A DNA stretch of 64,000 nt from assembly GCA_036340635.1 (NCBI GenBank), contig JAYYYF010000011.1:59990-123989 (forward strand). Reading direction: 5' to 3'. Source of the DNA: GCA-002728855 sp036340635 (GTDB taxonomy: Bacteria > Bacteroidota > Bacteroidia > Flavobacteriales > Flavobacteriaceae). Made by a program: the position numbers and the translations under genes. Under the pieces are notes generated by a model. The model ran no database searches. It worked only from the letters and a program-made list of their open reading frames with translations, and was not told where the DNA came from. This document shows, in pieces, positions 17,289-26,305 of the stretch; within the stretch, counting starts at the first letter, position 1, and each line of letters opens with the position of its first letter.

Positions 17289-19043
17289 ATGGATTTCTTT
17301 AAAAGATTCTTGGCCTCATGTTTAGGGAGTGTTGTTGGTATTGGCTTTCTTTTATTTTTAATATTATTTGGAATAATAGGAATATCTTCTAGCTCATCGA
17401 TTTCAAATATTGAAAAGAGTAAAATTGAAGAAAATAGTGTTTTAGACTTAAATTTGGATGTTGCTATTAGGGACAGGGGACCAAAAACCTCCGTATTAGA
17501 ACTTTCCCTAGAAATTAGTCCAAAGGCTGTGGGATTAAATCAAATTTTAGGATCAATTATTAAAGCAAAGAAAGATAACAAAATAAAAGGGATTAGCTTG
17601 AATTCTGATTTTATCAATGCTGGATGGGTACAGACCCAAGAAATCCGTGATGCATTAAAAGATTTTAAAGATTCAGGAAAGTTTGTATATGCCTATAGTA
17701 ATTTTTTCTCCCAAAAAGGATATTATTTGGCTTCCATTGCTGACAGTATCTTTATGAGTCCTCTTGGAATAATTGAATTCAAAGGACTTTCTTCAGAGAT
17801 ATTGTATTACGACAAGTTTCAAAAAAAGTATGGCCTTAAATATGAAGTAATTAGAAAAGGGGAATACAAGAGTGCCGTTGAGCCATATTTACAAGATAAA
17901 ATGAGTGATGAAAATAAAGCTCAAATTGAGGAAATACTTTTCACTGTTTGGGAAACTATTGCTTCTGAAATATCTGAGAGTAGAAATTTAAGTATTGAAG
18001 AACTAAATTTTATTGCAGATAATTTGCTAGCAACTACTTCTAAAGAAGCTCTAGAAAAAAATTTTATTGACAAAATAGTTCATGAAGATGACTATAAAAA
18101 AAGCATAAAAAATGTTTTGGGAATTTTAGATCCAAAGGAATTAAATCTTGTAGATTTTAAGAAATTAAATTCTAAACTTAGAGATTATGATATTAAGGTC
18201 AAAGATAAAATAGCCATAATTTATGCCCAGGGGACAATTTTATATGAAAAAGGAAACGAAACAACTATTGGAGAAGAACTCTTTAAAAAAACAATAGAAG
18301 AACTGGGGGAAAATGAAAATATTAAAGCTGTTGTTTTAAGAATCAATTCTCCGGGAGGAGATGCATTAACTAGTGAAATACTATGGAACTCCATTGAAAA
18401 ATTGAAAAAAAATAAGCCAATTGTTGTTTCTATGGGAAATGTTGCGGCTTCTGGCGGTTATTATATAGCATGTAATGCAGATAAGATACTTGCCAACCCT
18501 ATGACAATTACTGGCTCAATAGGGGTTTGGGCAATGATCCCAAACCTTGAAGGGATAAGTTCAAATATTGGTATTAATGCTGAACAAGTTAATACTCATA
18601 AAAACTCAATGGGTTATAGCCTTTTTGAGCCACTTCAAAGTGGTTATAAGAATGCGATGGAAAGAGCCATAGATCAGGTTTATAATCTTTTTAAATCCCG
18701 AGTATCAGAAGGAAGAACTATTTCCCTAGAAGAAGTTGAAAATTATGCGAAAGGTCATGTATGGACTGGGAAAGAAGCAAAAGAAATAGGCCTAATAGAT
18801 CAAATTGGAGGATTACAGGATGCCATTTATGAAGCTTCACAACTTGCAAAAATTGAAAATTTTAACATTGTAGAATATCCAATAGTTGAAGAAGATTTTG
18901 AAAGTATTCTTACAGAAATCTTTCCCTCAATAAAACTTCTTGATAATTATAAAAAAATAAAAGATATCACTAATCAAACTTCAAGATTAAAATCTTTTGA
19001 GAATTTGCAGACTTTAATACCTTACAAAGTAAACATCAAATAG
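17289..19043 (+). CDS. sppA: Signal peptide peptidase SppA, 67K type
   Basis: A 584-residue membrane-anchored serine protease that degrades cleaved signal peptides. An N-terminal hydrophobic segment (about residues 10-34) anchors it, with the rest in the periplasm. It has the tandem-domain long form: the N-terminal half holds the catalytic Lys in R-K-G-E-Y-K-S-A near residue 196, and the C-terminal half holds the nucleophile Ser in N-V-A-A-S-G-G-Y-Y near 393, preceded by I-N-S-P-G-G-D. This Lys/Ser split across two halves matches E. coli SppA. The following gene starts with GTG on the last base of the stop codon, so they are coupled. Confidence 0.94.
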   Translation: MDFFKRFLASCLGSVVGIGFLLFLILFGIIGISSSSSISNIEKSKIEENSVLDLNLDVAIRDRGPKTSVLELSLEISPKAVGLNQILGSIIKAKKDNKIKGISLNSDFINAGWVQTQEIRDALKDFKDSGKFVYAYSNFFSQKGYYLASIADSIFMSPLGIIEFKGLSSEILYYDKFQKKYGLKYEVIRKGEYKSAVEPYLQDKMSDENKAQIEEILFTVWETIASEISESRNLSIEELNFIADNLLATTSKEALEKNFIDKIVHEDDYKKSIKNVLGILDPKELNLVDFKKLNSKLRDYDIKVKDKIAIIYAQGTILYEKGNETTIGEELFKKTIEELGENENIKAVVLRINSPGGDALTSEILWNSIEKLKKNKPIVVSMGNVAASGGYYIACNADKILANPMTITGSIGVWAMIPNLEGISSNIGINAEQVNTHKNSMGYSLFEPLQSGYKNAMERAIDQVYNLFKSRVSEGRTISLEEVENYAKGHVWTGKEAKEIGLIDQIGGLQDAIYEASQLAKIENFNIVEYPIVEEDFESILTEIFPSIKLLDNYKKIKDITNQTSRLKSFENLQTLIPYKVNIK

Positions 19044-19744
19044 TGGACTCTAAAAATAAAAGGCTAGCATTTAGAATTTATTTGTTTCTTGCTGGAATAT
19101 TCATATCATCATTAGTTGTTTCAAATCTAATTTTCCAAAAATTTTTCTATTGGTATCCATTAGATTTTAAAATTTTTGGTGTTACACTTTTTGAACTATC
19201 TGTTGGTATACTGCCTTATCCTATAACATTTTTGATAACTGATCTAATATCAGAAATTTATGGCAAAGAAAAAGCAACAAATATTGTTTTAGCAGGAATT
19301 TTTGCTTCTTTATTTTCAATAATAATAATTCTGATAGGAGATGCTTTGCCCACCTTAAAAGAATCACCGATAAGTGATGAAACCTTTAACAAAGTATTTT
19401 CAGCAACTCCGATTGCAGTTTTTTCATCTATGCTTGCATATCTTTTTTCACAATTTGTAGATATACAGATATATCACTTTTGGAAGAAAGCTACAAAAGG
19501 AAATTATATGTGGTTTAGAAATAACTTTTCTACTTTCACTTCGCAAATGATTGATAGCTTCACAGTAATATTTTTATTATGTTCTTTTAAAATAATAGCA
19601 TGGGAGATGTTTTATGGACTGTTTCTTTCTGCAGTATTTTTCAAAATTATTATAGCAATTATTGACACTCCTTTATTGTATCTTTTTGTCTTTATCCTTA
19701 GAAAGAAATTTAAACTTGAAAAGACAGAAGAAATTAATTTTTGA
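19043..19744 (+). CDS. Queuosine precursor transporter (VUT/YhhQ family)
   Basis: A 233-residue integral membrane protein with about six hydrophobic segments. It has the family's conserved Y-P-I-T-F-L-I-T-D-L-I-S-E-I-Y-G-K motif near residue 55-72. Members such as YhhQ import queuosine precursors (preQ0/preQ1) for tRNA modification; the role here is by family. It starts at a GTG overlapping the sppA stop codon by one base. No que biosynthesis genes lie in the window, which fits salvage but does not prove it. Confidence 0.88.
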   Translation: MDSKNKRLAFRIYLFLAGIFISSLVVSNLIFQKFFYWYPLDFKIFGVTLFELSVGILPYPITFLITDLISEIYGKEKATNIVLAGIFASLFSIIIILIGDALPTLKESPISDETFNKVFSATPIAVFSSMLAYLFSQFVDIQIYHFWKKATKGNYMWFRNNFSTFTSQMIDSFTVIFLLCSFKIIAWEMFYGLFLSAVFFKIIIAIIDTPLLYLFVFILRKKFKLEKTEEINF

Positions 19745-19753
19745 TCAATTCTT

Positions 19754-20479
19754 ATGGAAAAAAATAAGGCAAAAATCAGATTGAACAAATATCTGACTGA
19801 AATTGGTCATTGCTCTCGAAGAAATGCAGACAGGCTAATTGCAGAAGGAAAGATTACGGTTAATGGTAAAATTGCAGAACTAGGAACCAAGATAATTCTT
19901 GAAGACAAAATTGTTGTTGAAGGAACCTTGATTAAAAAAGCTCAAAAAAAAATAGTTTATATAGCTTTAAATAAACCTAAAGGGATCGTTTGTACTACCA
20001 ATGAGTCTAAAGAAAAAAATAATATAATATCTTTTATTAACTATCATAAAAGGATTTTCCCAATTGGTAGATTGGACAAAAATACAGAGGGGCTAATCTT
20101 ACTAACTAATGACGGAGATATTGTAAATAAAATACTGAGATCAAAAAATAATCACGAAAAAGAATATGAAGTGTCAGTGAATAAAGATTTAACTAATGAT
20201 TTCATTCGAAAAATGAGTTCTGGAGTACCAATTCTTGGTACTGTAACAAAAAAATGCTTAGTAAAAAAAATCAGAAAAAATAAATTTAAAATTATTTTAA
20301 CCCAAGGTTTAAATCGACAAATTAGGCGAATGTGTAATTATCTTGACTACAAAATCACAAATTTAAAACGGATAAGAATTATGAACATTACATTGGATAC
20401 CAACCCTGGAAAATGGCGATACTTAACTCCAAATGAACTTGGAAAATTAAATTCACTTTTACAAAAATCTTCAAAATAA
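19754..20479 (+). CDS. rluF: 23S rRNA pseudouridine synthase RluF
   Basis: A 241-residue RsuA/RluB/RluE/RluF-family pseudouridine synthase. The N-terminal S4 RNA-binding domain (about 8-65, R-L-N-K-Y-L-x-E-x-G-x-C-S-R-R) is followed by the catalytic domain with the G-R-L-D-K-N-T-E-G-L motif near residue 100 (catalytic Asp) and the L-N-R-Q-I-R-R-M-C motif near 184. The region around the motifs, including G-V-P-I-L-G-T-V-T-K-K-C, follows E. coli RluF (U2604 of 23S rRNA, also tRNA-Tyr U35) closely, so RluF is preferred to RluB. It lies 9 bases after the transporter gene. Confidence 0.92.
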   Translation: MEKNKAKIRLNKYLTEIGHCSRRNADRLIAEGKITVNGKIAELGTKIILEDKIVVEGTLIKKAQKKIVYIALNKPKGIVCTTNESKEKNNIISFINYHKRIFPIGRLDKNTEGLILLTNDGDIVNKILRSKNNHEKEYEVSVNKDLTNDFIRKMSSGVPILGTVTKKCLVKKIRKNKFKIILTQGLNRQIRRMCNYLDYKITNLKRIRIMNITLDTNPGKWRYLTPNELGKLNSLLQKSSK

Positions 20480-20499
20480 ATTCTTGATAAAATCTAATC

Positions 20500-21291
20500 T
20501 TAATTAATATTGATTTCTACTTTAGTCCCTTCATTTGAACGAATACCAAAAACAGTATTGTCTTCAAAAATTAAGTATTGTCCCTTTATTCCTTTTAATA
20601 GACCCTTATAGAAATTTTCCTTTTCCAAATTTAATTTTCTCGCCTTTGTAGGAATTTTTAAAACAGGGAAATTAAACCGAGTTATTTTAAAATCTTTAAC
20701 AATATATTTTTTGTAACTGTTTGGCAAATAATTTAAAGCTTTCTCTCTTTCAATATCCCAATCAATATTTTTAAAATCATTCTGAAGCATTTTATTCAGA
20801 TAAGTTCTATCTGAAAAGATTTTTTTAAAATGAACCTCAGCAACTCCTGCCAAATGTCTATTTGGTAATTCTAATAACTCTATTGCTTCCTGAGCACCTT
20901 GATCTATCCATCTAGTATATAATCCGATTTTCCTTGTAACTCCTACCTTTATCTGACTTGTTAATGCCAAATAAACTATATGTGGTTGGATTTGCATTTT
21001 CTTTTCATATTCTAGATCACGATCTTCAATTCCTTCATGAGCTCTACTAAATTGAGGGTGAATTATCCATTTACCCATATCTGGACTCTCAAAAAAACAC
21101 TTTTTACAATATCCCATAGCTTTAATAGGTTTTTCCTTATTACAATTAAGACACTCTTGGCCTTCATATTTAATTGAAATTTGATGATCAATACATTGAT
21201 TCATTTCAATAAAATCATTCTCTAAATCCAAAAAATATCTAATAGGATTGTCAACCTCACTTATCATTTTTTTTAATACACCCTTAAACAT
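20500..21291 (-). CDS. DUF2797 family protein, zinc-ribbon plus GIY-YIG-like segment
   Basis: A 263-residue protein of the DUF2797 family; function unknown. Two C-x2-C pairs (near residues 47-50 and 62-65) form a probable zinc ribbon. The following 70 residues have V-Y-L-A-L ... I-K-V-G-V-T-R ... R-W-I-D-Q-G-A ... E-V-H-F, which resembles the order of motifs in GIY-YIG/T5orf172-type nucleases (two short strands, an Arg, and a Glu on the next helix). That likeness is my inference. The C-terminus (about 200-263) is a separate basic segment. No signal peptide or membrane segment, so it is probably cytoplasmic. It is divergent from the GH3 gene and convergent with rluF. Confidence 0.8.
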   Translation of the reverse strand: MFKGVLKKMISEVDNPIRYFLDLENDFIEMNQCIDHQISIKYEGQECLNCNKEKPIKAMGYCKKCFFESPDMGKWIIHPQFSRAHEGIEDRDLEYEKKMQIQPHIVYLALTSQIKVGVTRKIGLYTRWIDQGAQEAIELLELPNRHLAGVAEVHFKKIFSDRTYLNKMLQNDFKNIDWDIEREKALNYLPNSYKKYIVKDFKITRFNFPVLKIPTKARKLNLEKENFYKGLLKGIKGQYLIFEDNTVFGIRSNEGTKVEININ

Positions 21292-21305
21292 ATTTTAAAC
21301 TTTTA

Positions 21306-21313
21306 TATTTTTG
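21306..21313 (+). promoter_or_regulatory. Candidate -7 promoter box for the GH3-family gene
   Basis: TATTTTTG, an exact TAnnTTTG match, 22 bases before the ATG at 21336. Confidence 0.45.
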
Positions 21314-21335
21314 AGAATTAAATATACTGATTCTG

Positions 21336-22856
21336 ATGCCAATCCCGTTATTCAATTCTATTGCTTCATGGTTTTTAAAAAAACGTATCCATCAGATACA
21401 ATTATTTATGAAATACCCCAATGAAGTCCAACAAGAATTACTTCATAATCTATTGAATAGATCGTCCAAAACTGAAATAGGTTTAAAATATGATTTTGCA
21501 ACCATAAAAAATTATGAAGATTTTAAAAATAGACTGCCAATAGTAAATTATGAACAAATATTTGATCAAATTGAAAGATGTCGCAAAGGAGAACAAAATA
21601 TTTTTTGGTCTGAACCAATAAAATGGTTTGCAAAATCCAGTGGAACTACAAATGCAAAAAGTAAGTTCATCCCCGTTAGTTTTGAAGCTTTGGAAGATTG
21701 TCACTATAAAGCTGGAAAAGATATGCTTTCTCTGTATTTTAATAATAATGAAAATGCTCAGATGTTTACTGGAAAATGTCTACGCCTTGGTGGAAGCCGT
21801 GAACTATATAAAAATACGGATAGTTATTTTGGTGATTTGTCTGCAATAATAATTGACAACCTCCCTTTTTGGGCTGAATTAAGTAGTACCCCTAGTCAAA
21901 AAGTGTCTCTTATGTCAGAATGGGAATCTAAGATGAAAGCCATTATTGAAGAGTCTATTAATGAAAATGTAACCAGTTTGGCAGGTGTACCTTCATGGAT
22001 GCTTGTTTTACTAAAAAATGTTTTGAAAGAAACTAACAAAGAAAGTATATTCGATATCTGGCCATCAGTTGAAGTATATTTTCATGGCGGAGTAAGTTTT
22101 CGACCCTATAAATCTCAGTTTAATAAATTATTTAATGGCAGTAGTCCTAATTATTATGAGATCTATAACGCCTCGGAAGGATTTTTTGCTATTCAAGACA
22201 TGAACAATTCAGAACATTTACTACTAATGTTAGATTATGGAATTTTTTATGAATTTATACCCGTTCCATTAGATGAAAAAACTAGTGAAGCAGATGCGAT
22301 AATCCCATTAAGTCAAGTTGAACTTAAGAAGAATTATGCAATAGTAATTACTACAAATGCAGGTTTATGGAGATATAAAATTGGTGATACTGTCAAATTT
22401 ACCTCTTTAAATCCATATAGAATTAAAATTACTGGTAGAACCAAAAATCATATTAACGTATTTGGTGAGGAACTTATGGTTGAAAATGCGGATGTTGCCT
22501 TGACTAAAGCTGCAAAAAAAATGAATCTTGAAATATTAGATTATACGGCTGGCCCTATTTTTATGGGAAATGATAATAGAGGTGGACATGAGTGGATAAT
22601 AGAGTTTAAAAATCCACCAAATGACATAGATAGATTTGCTTATTTGTTAGATCAATTTCTTAAAAATGAAAACTCAGACTATGAAGCCAAAAGATACAAG
22701 GATATTGCAATTTCAATGCCTAAAATAAAGGTTGCTAAGAGAGGACTCTTTTATAATTGGTTAAAATCAAAAAATAAGCTTGGAGGACAACATAAAATCC
22801 CAAGACTTTCAAATAATAGAAAGTTGCTGGATGAACTAAAAAAAATAAAGAATTAA
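21336..22856 (+). CDS. GH3-family acyl-adenylating enzyme
   Basis: A 506-residue bacterial member of the GH3 family, named for plant enzymes that adenylate jasmonate, auxin or other acids and join them to amino acids. The phosphate-binding S-S-G-T-T motif is near residue 106, the Y-x-A-S-E-G-F-F-A-I motif near 280 fits the adenylate site, and W-R-Y-K-I-G-D-T-V-K-F and I-T-G-R-T-K-N-H-I-N follow, as in ANL enzymes. The size is close to the bacterial GH3 type. The substrate in bacteria is not established. It lies alone between divergent DUF2797 and convergent clpX (4-base overlap). Confidence 0.88.
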   Translation: MPIPLFNSIASWFLKKRIHQIQLFMKYPNEVQQELLHNLLNRSSKTEIGLKYDFATIKNYEDFKNRLPIVNYEQIFDQIERCRKGEQNIFWSEPIKWFAKSSGTTNAKSKFIPVSFEALEDCHYKAGKDMLSLYFNNNENAQMFTGKCLRLGGSRELYKNTDSYFGDLSAIIIDNLPFWAELSSTPSQKVSLMSEWESKMKAIIEESINENVTSLAGVPSWMLVLLKNVLKETNKESIFDIWPSVEVYFHGGVSFRPYKSQFNKLFNGSSPNYYEIYNASEGFFAIQDMNNSEHLLLMLDYGIFYEFIPVPLDEKTSEADAIIPLSQVELKKNYAIVITTNAGLWRYKIGDTVKFTSLNPYRIKITGRTKNHINVFGEELMVENADVALTKAAKKMNLEILDYTAGPIFMGNDNRGGHEWIIEFKNPPNDIDRFAYLLDQFLKNENSDYEAKRYKDIAISMPKIKVAKRGLFYNWLKSKNKLGGQHKIPRLSNNRKLLDELKKIKN

Positions 22857-24085
22857 GATACTATTCTTAAAGGCTGGAGTTTTAACTTTTCCAATTTTTC
22901 TTCAACATACAATTTATTGATTTTTATCGAACTTACTTTTGAATTAGGTAAGTCAAACATTGCATCATTAAGAACAGATTCACAAAGGGATCTTAAACCC
23001 CTGGCTCCCAAATTATATTCAAAAGCTTTATCAACTATATAATTTAAAGCCCCATCTGTAAAACTTAAGCCAACATTGTCCATCTTAAATAATACTTTGT
23101 ATTGTCTTATTAATGCGTTTTTAGGTGTTGTCAAAATTGATTTTAAACTTCTTTTATCTAGTGGATTCATAAATGTTAATACAGGAAGTCTACCAATAAT
23201 TTCTGGAATTAATCCAAAAGACCGAATATCCTTAGGAGTTACATATTGTAAAATGTTTTTTGCATCTAATCTTTTAATCTCTGATTTAGTTTTATATCCT
23301 ATCGCTTTGAGATTTAATCTTTTATTTATAATTTTTTCGATCCCGTTAAAAGCTCCACCAGCAATAAATAATATCTTAGAAGTATCAACTTTAATGAATT
23401 TTTGATCAGGATGCTTTCTTCCTCCCTTTGGAGGAACATTAACTGTTGTACCTTCTAATAATTTTAAAAGGGCTTGTTGAACTCCCTCTCCAGAGACATC
23501 TCTTGTTATTGATGGATTATCACTTTTTCTTGCAATCTTATCCATTTCATCTATAAATACAATCCCTTGTTCCGCCTTTTCAAGATCATAGTCTGCCGCC
23601 TGTAATAGACGAGTTAAAATAGTTTCAACATCTTCCCCCACATAACCAGCTTCAGTTAGAACCGTTGCATCAACTATTGCAAGTGGAACCTTTAAAAATT
23701 TCGATATCGTTTGGGCTAAAAGTGTTTTCCCTGTGCCTGTCTCACCTACTAATAAAATATTACTTTTTTGAATTTCAACATCATTGTTTTCGTTATATTG
23801 ACAAATTCTCTTATAATGATTATAAACAGCAACTGAAAGTATCTTTTTAGCTTCATCTTGCCCTATTACATAATCATCTAAAAAATCTTTAATCTCCTTC
23901 GGTGGATATAGCTGAAAGTCTAATTCTTTTCTTTTATGATCTTCTTTTTTGTTTTCATCTTCGACTATTCCATAGGCTTGCAATATACACTTGTCACATA
24001 TGTGAGAATCTAATCCTGCAATTAATAAATTTGTCTGCGATTTGGTTCGAGCACAAAATGAACAAATAAGTTCTTCTTTAGCCAT
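22853..24085 (-). CDS. clpX: ATP-dependent Clp protease ATP-binding subunit ClpX
   Basis: A 410-residue AAA+ unfoldase that feeds proteins into ClpP. The N-terminal C4 zinc domain (C-S-F-C ... C-D-K-C, residues 9-34) binds adaptors. Walker A G-E-T-G-T-G-K-T is near 119, Walker B I-V-F-I-D-E-M-D near 185, and sensor/arginine-finger regions follow; the pore G-Y-V-G-E-D loop is also visible near 155. It is last in the tig-clpP-clpX unit, 9 bases after clpP. Confidence 0.97.
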   Translation of the reverse strand: MAKEELICSFCARTKSQTNLLIAGLDSHICDKCILQAYGIVEDENKKEDHKRKELDFQLYPPKEIKDFLDDYVIGQDEAKKILSVAVYNHYKRICQYNENNDVEIQKSNILLVGETGTGKTLLAQTISKFLKVPLAIVDATVLTEAGYVGEDVETILTRLLQAADYDLEKAEQGIVFIDEMDKIARKSDNPSITRDVSGEGVQQALLKLLEGTTVNVPPKGGRKHPDQKFIKVDTSKILFIAGGAFNGIEKIINKRLNLKAIGYKTKSEIKRLDAKNILQYVTPKDIRSFGLIPEIIGRLPVLTFMNPLDKRSLKSILTTPKNALIRQYKVLFKMDNVGLSFTDGALNYIVDKAFEYNLGARGLRSLCESVLNDAMFDLPNSKVSSIKINKLYVEEKLEKLKLQPLRIVS

Positions 24086-24094
24086 AATAGATTT

Positions 24095-24760
24095 TTATTT
24101 TTTATCTGAAGTAAGTACTTCATCGACCATACCATAGGATTTAGCTTCAGTAGCTTTCATCCAGTAATCGCGATCACCATCCTGACTAACCTTTTTAAAG
24201 TCTTGCCCAGAATGCTTTGCAATAATCTGATATAATTCCTCTTTGAGTTTTAAAATTTCTCGAGCTGTAATTTCAATATCTGATGCTTGCCCGTGAACAC
24301 CTCCTAGAGGCTGATGAATCATAACTCTAGAATGAGTTAAAACTGAACGCTTTCCTTTTTCTCCAGCACAAAGCAAAATAGCACTCATAGATGCAGCTAT
24401 GCCAGTACATATTGTTGCCACATCAGGAGAAATAAATTGCATTGTATCATATATCCCTAAACCTGCATAAACGGCACCTCCAGGTGAGTTAATATACATA
24501 TTTATATCACTTTTTGAATCCGTACTTTGTAAAAAAAGCAATTGGGCTTGAATAATATTGGCTACATTATCATCTATTGCAGTTCCCAAAAACATGATTC
24601 GATCCATCATGAGTCTTGAAAAAACATCCATTTGCGCAACATTTAATTGTCTTTCCTCAATAATGTATGGTGTCATACTACTTATGATTTTGTCATAATA
24701 CATTGAATTAACCCCATGATGCTTTGTTGCATATTCTTTAAATTCTTTTCCGAAATCCAT
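24095..24760 (-). CDS. clpP: ATP-dependent Clp protease proteolytic subunit
   Basis: A 221-residue ClpP serine protease that forms the tetradecameric barrel with ClpX on top. The catalytic Ser is in I-A-A-S-M-S-A near residue 123 and the His in R-V-M-I-H-Q-P-L-G-G near 148. Length is in the family range. It sits between tig (43-base gap) and clpX (9-base gap) on the same strand, the widespread quality-control operon. Confidence 0.97.
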   Translation of the reverse strand: MDFGKEFKEYATKHHGVNSMYYDKIISSMTPYIIEERQLNVAQMDVFSRLMMDRIMFLGTAIDDNVANIIQAQLLFLQSTDSKSDINMYINSPGGAVYAGLGIYDTMQFISPDVATICTGIAASMSAILLCAGEKGKRSVLTHSRVMIHQPLGGVHGQASDIEITAREILKLKEELYQIIAKHSGQDFKKVSQDGDRDYWMKATEAKSYGMVDEVLTSDKK

Positions 24761-24803
24761 TTTTTTGTTTTTTGAAACTTTTGCTAAAATTAATCAAAAA
24801 TAC

Positions 24804-26135
24804 TTAGGCTTTCCCATAAGCCTGCTTTAAGAATGCATCAAAAGTAACTTTTTTAGTCCTTAAGGGAGCTTTTTCTTTGAAAAAAGATAATATTTTTTTA
24901 GTCATTAATTGATCTGAAATTCTAGCAATTTCCTCCTGATTGGAAATTAACCGTTGAACTATTTTCTCAAGTTCGTCATTCGAGGGGATAACTTGTCCAT
25001 ATTGTTTTGCTTGAAAAACAATCATCTCTCTAACATAGTTTTTTAGTTCATCATTTGTTATAAAAATTTTTTGATCTTTAATTATTTTCTCTTGAATAAG
25101 TTTATAACGAATTCCCTTCTCTGATTTATTATACTCATCTTCAATCTGATCAGCAGAAAAATTTTCTTTATTAGAAGTATGCATCCATTTTTTTAAAAAC
25201 TTCTTTGGTAAATCAAATTGAGTTTCTTTAATCAAATAATCTATAACGTCATTAAACAGCTTTTGTTCTGATTGTGCCGCAAAACTTTTTTCCGCTTCTT
25301 GTCTTATCTTTTCTTCCATCTCAGAAATTGATTTGACATTATTTTGACCATATATTTTGTCAAAAAAATTTTGATTTATTTCTGCTAAAACCCTTTCATT
25401 AATTTCCTTTATTTCTAATTCAACATTCCCAGAAAGATTTTTTAATTTTTCAAATGGAATTTTAAAAATGCTCTCAGCTTTTTTTTTGTCTTTAAATAGA
25501 TTTTTGATATCAAGAGAGGTTTTTTCACCGACTTGTGAATTAGAAATAGAATGATAGCTTTTTCTAGATTGTATGTCAGAAATTTCAAATAATCCTTGAG
25601 AGTCTATTCCTAATTCTTCTGATTCAAACGAGGCAGTAATTTCAAAGTTTTTCTTTATTTTATTTTGTGAAATAAGTTTTCCATACTGTTTCCTATAATT
25701 CAAGATCTGGTTATCTACAATTTCTTTATCAGCTGATATTTGATAAAAATTTATCTTTTTATTTTTAGCAAAATTAATTTTAAAATTAGGTGCTAATCCT
25801 ATTTCAAATTCAAAAGACAGTTCATCATCTTTCCAATTAATTTTTTCTTTTTCTTTTAAAATTGGTCCTCCTAAAATTTCTATCTCCTCTTTTTGTAAAT
25901 ATGAATTTAATTCTTTTTTCAATATTTTGTTTACTTCTTCGGCAATGGTTGGAATTTCATACTTTTTTTTAATTATAGACATTGGAACAAATCCCTTTCT
26001 AAAACCTGGAATATTCGCTGCCTTCCTATAATCATTTAAAATACTTTCAACTTTTCCCTCATAATCTTCTCTCTTAAGATCAATAATTATATAGGTAGTT
26101 AGAGGTTCTTTTAAATTTTTACGTGAAACTTTCAT
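24804..26135 (-). CDS. tig: Trigger factor
   Basis: A 443-residue ribosome-associated chaperone. The N-terminal ribosome-binding domain carries a version of the signature, G-F-R-K-G near residue 42 (family G-F-R-x-G-K). The middle PPIase-like segment is divergent, and the rest is the charged helical substrate cradle. Position upstream of clpP-clpX supports the call. It is first gene of the operon; the gap to the divergent rpsP is 170 bases. Confidence 0.92.
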   Translation of the reverse strand: MKVSRKNLKEPLTTYIIIDLKREDYEGKVESILNDYRKAANIPGFRKGFVPMSIIKKKYEIPTIAEEVNKILKKELNSYLQKEEIEILGGPILKEKEKINWKDDELSFEFEIGLAPNFKINFAKNKKINFYQISADKEIVDNQILNYRKQYGKLISQNKIKKNFEITASFESEELGIDSQGLFEISDIQSRKSYHSISNSQVGEKTSLDIKNLFKDKKKAESIFKIPFEKLKNLSGNVELEIKEINERVLAEINQNFFDKIYGQNNVKSISEMEEKIRQEAEKSFAAQSEQKLFNDVIDYLIKETQFDLPKKFLKKWMHTSNKENFSADQIEDEYNKSEKGIRYKLIQEKIIKDQKIFITNDELKNYVREMIVFQAKQYGQVIPSNDELEKIVQRLISNQEEIARISDQLMTKKILSFFKEKAPLRTKKVTFDAFLKQAYGKA

Positions 26136-26244
26136 AAATATTAGAAAAAATAAAGGCGCAAAATAATGCTTTTTAAACTAGAGAACAAAAAGGATTATAA
26201 ATTAAAAAATGAAAAGATTTCATCAGTTTATATAAATAAAGTTC

Positions 26245-26252
26245 TAAATTTG
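26245..26252 (+). promoter_or_regulatory. Candidate -7 promoter box for rpsP
   Basis: TAAATTTG, an exact TAnnTTTG match, 53 bases before the ATG, leaving a leader of about 45-50 bases that contains the hairpin at 26274-26290. Confidence 0.55.
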
Positions 26253-26273
26253 CAGCCCGAGAATTAATAACCA

Positions 26274-26290
26274 AAGAGTCGAGAACTCTT
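26274..26290 (+). promoter_or_regulatory. Small hairpin in the rpsP leader
   Basis: A perfect 6-base stem, AAGAGT/ACTCTT, with loop CGAGA, 15 bases before the rpsP ATG. No T run follows, so it is not a terminator. It could be a translational control element for S16, but that is a guess. Confidence 0.3.
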
Positions 26291-26305
26291 ACAAATTAAT
26301 GTGAT

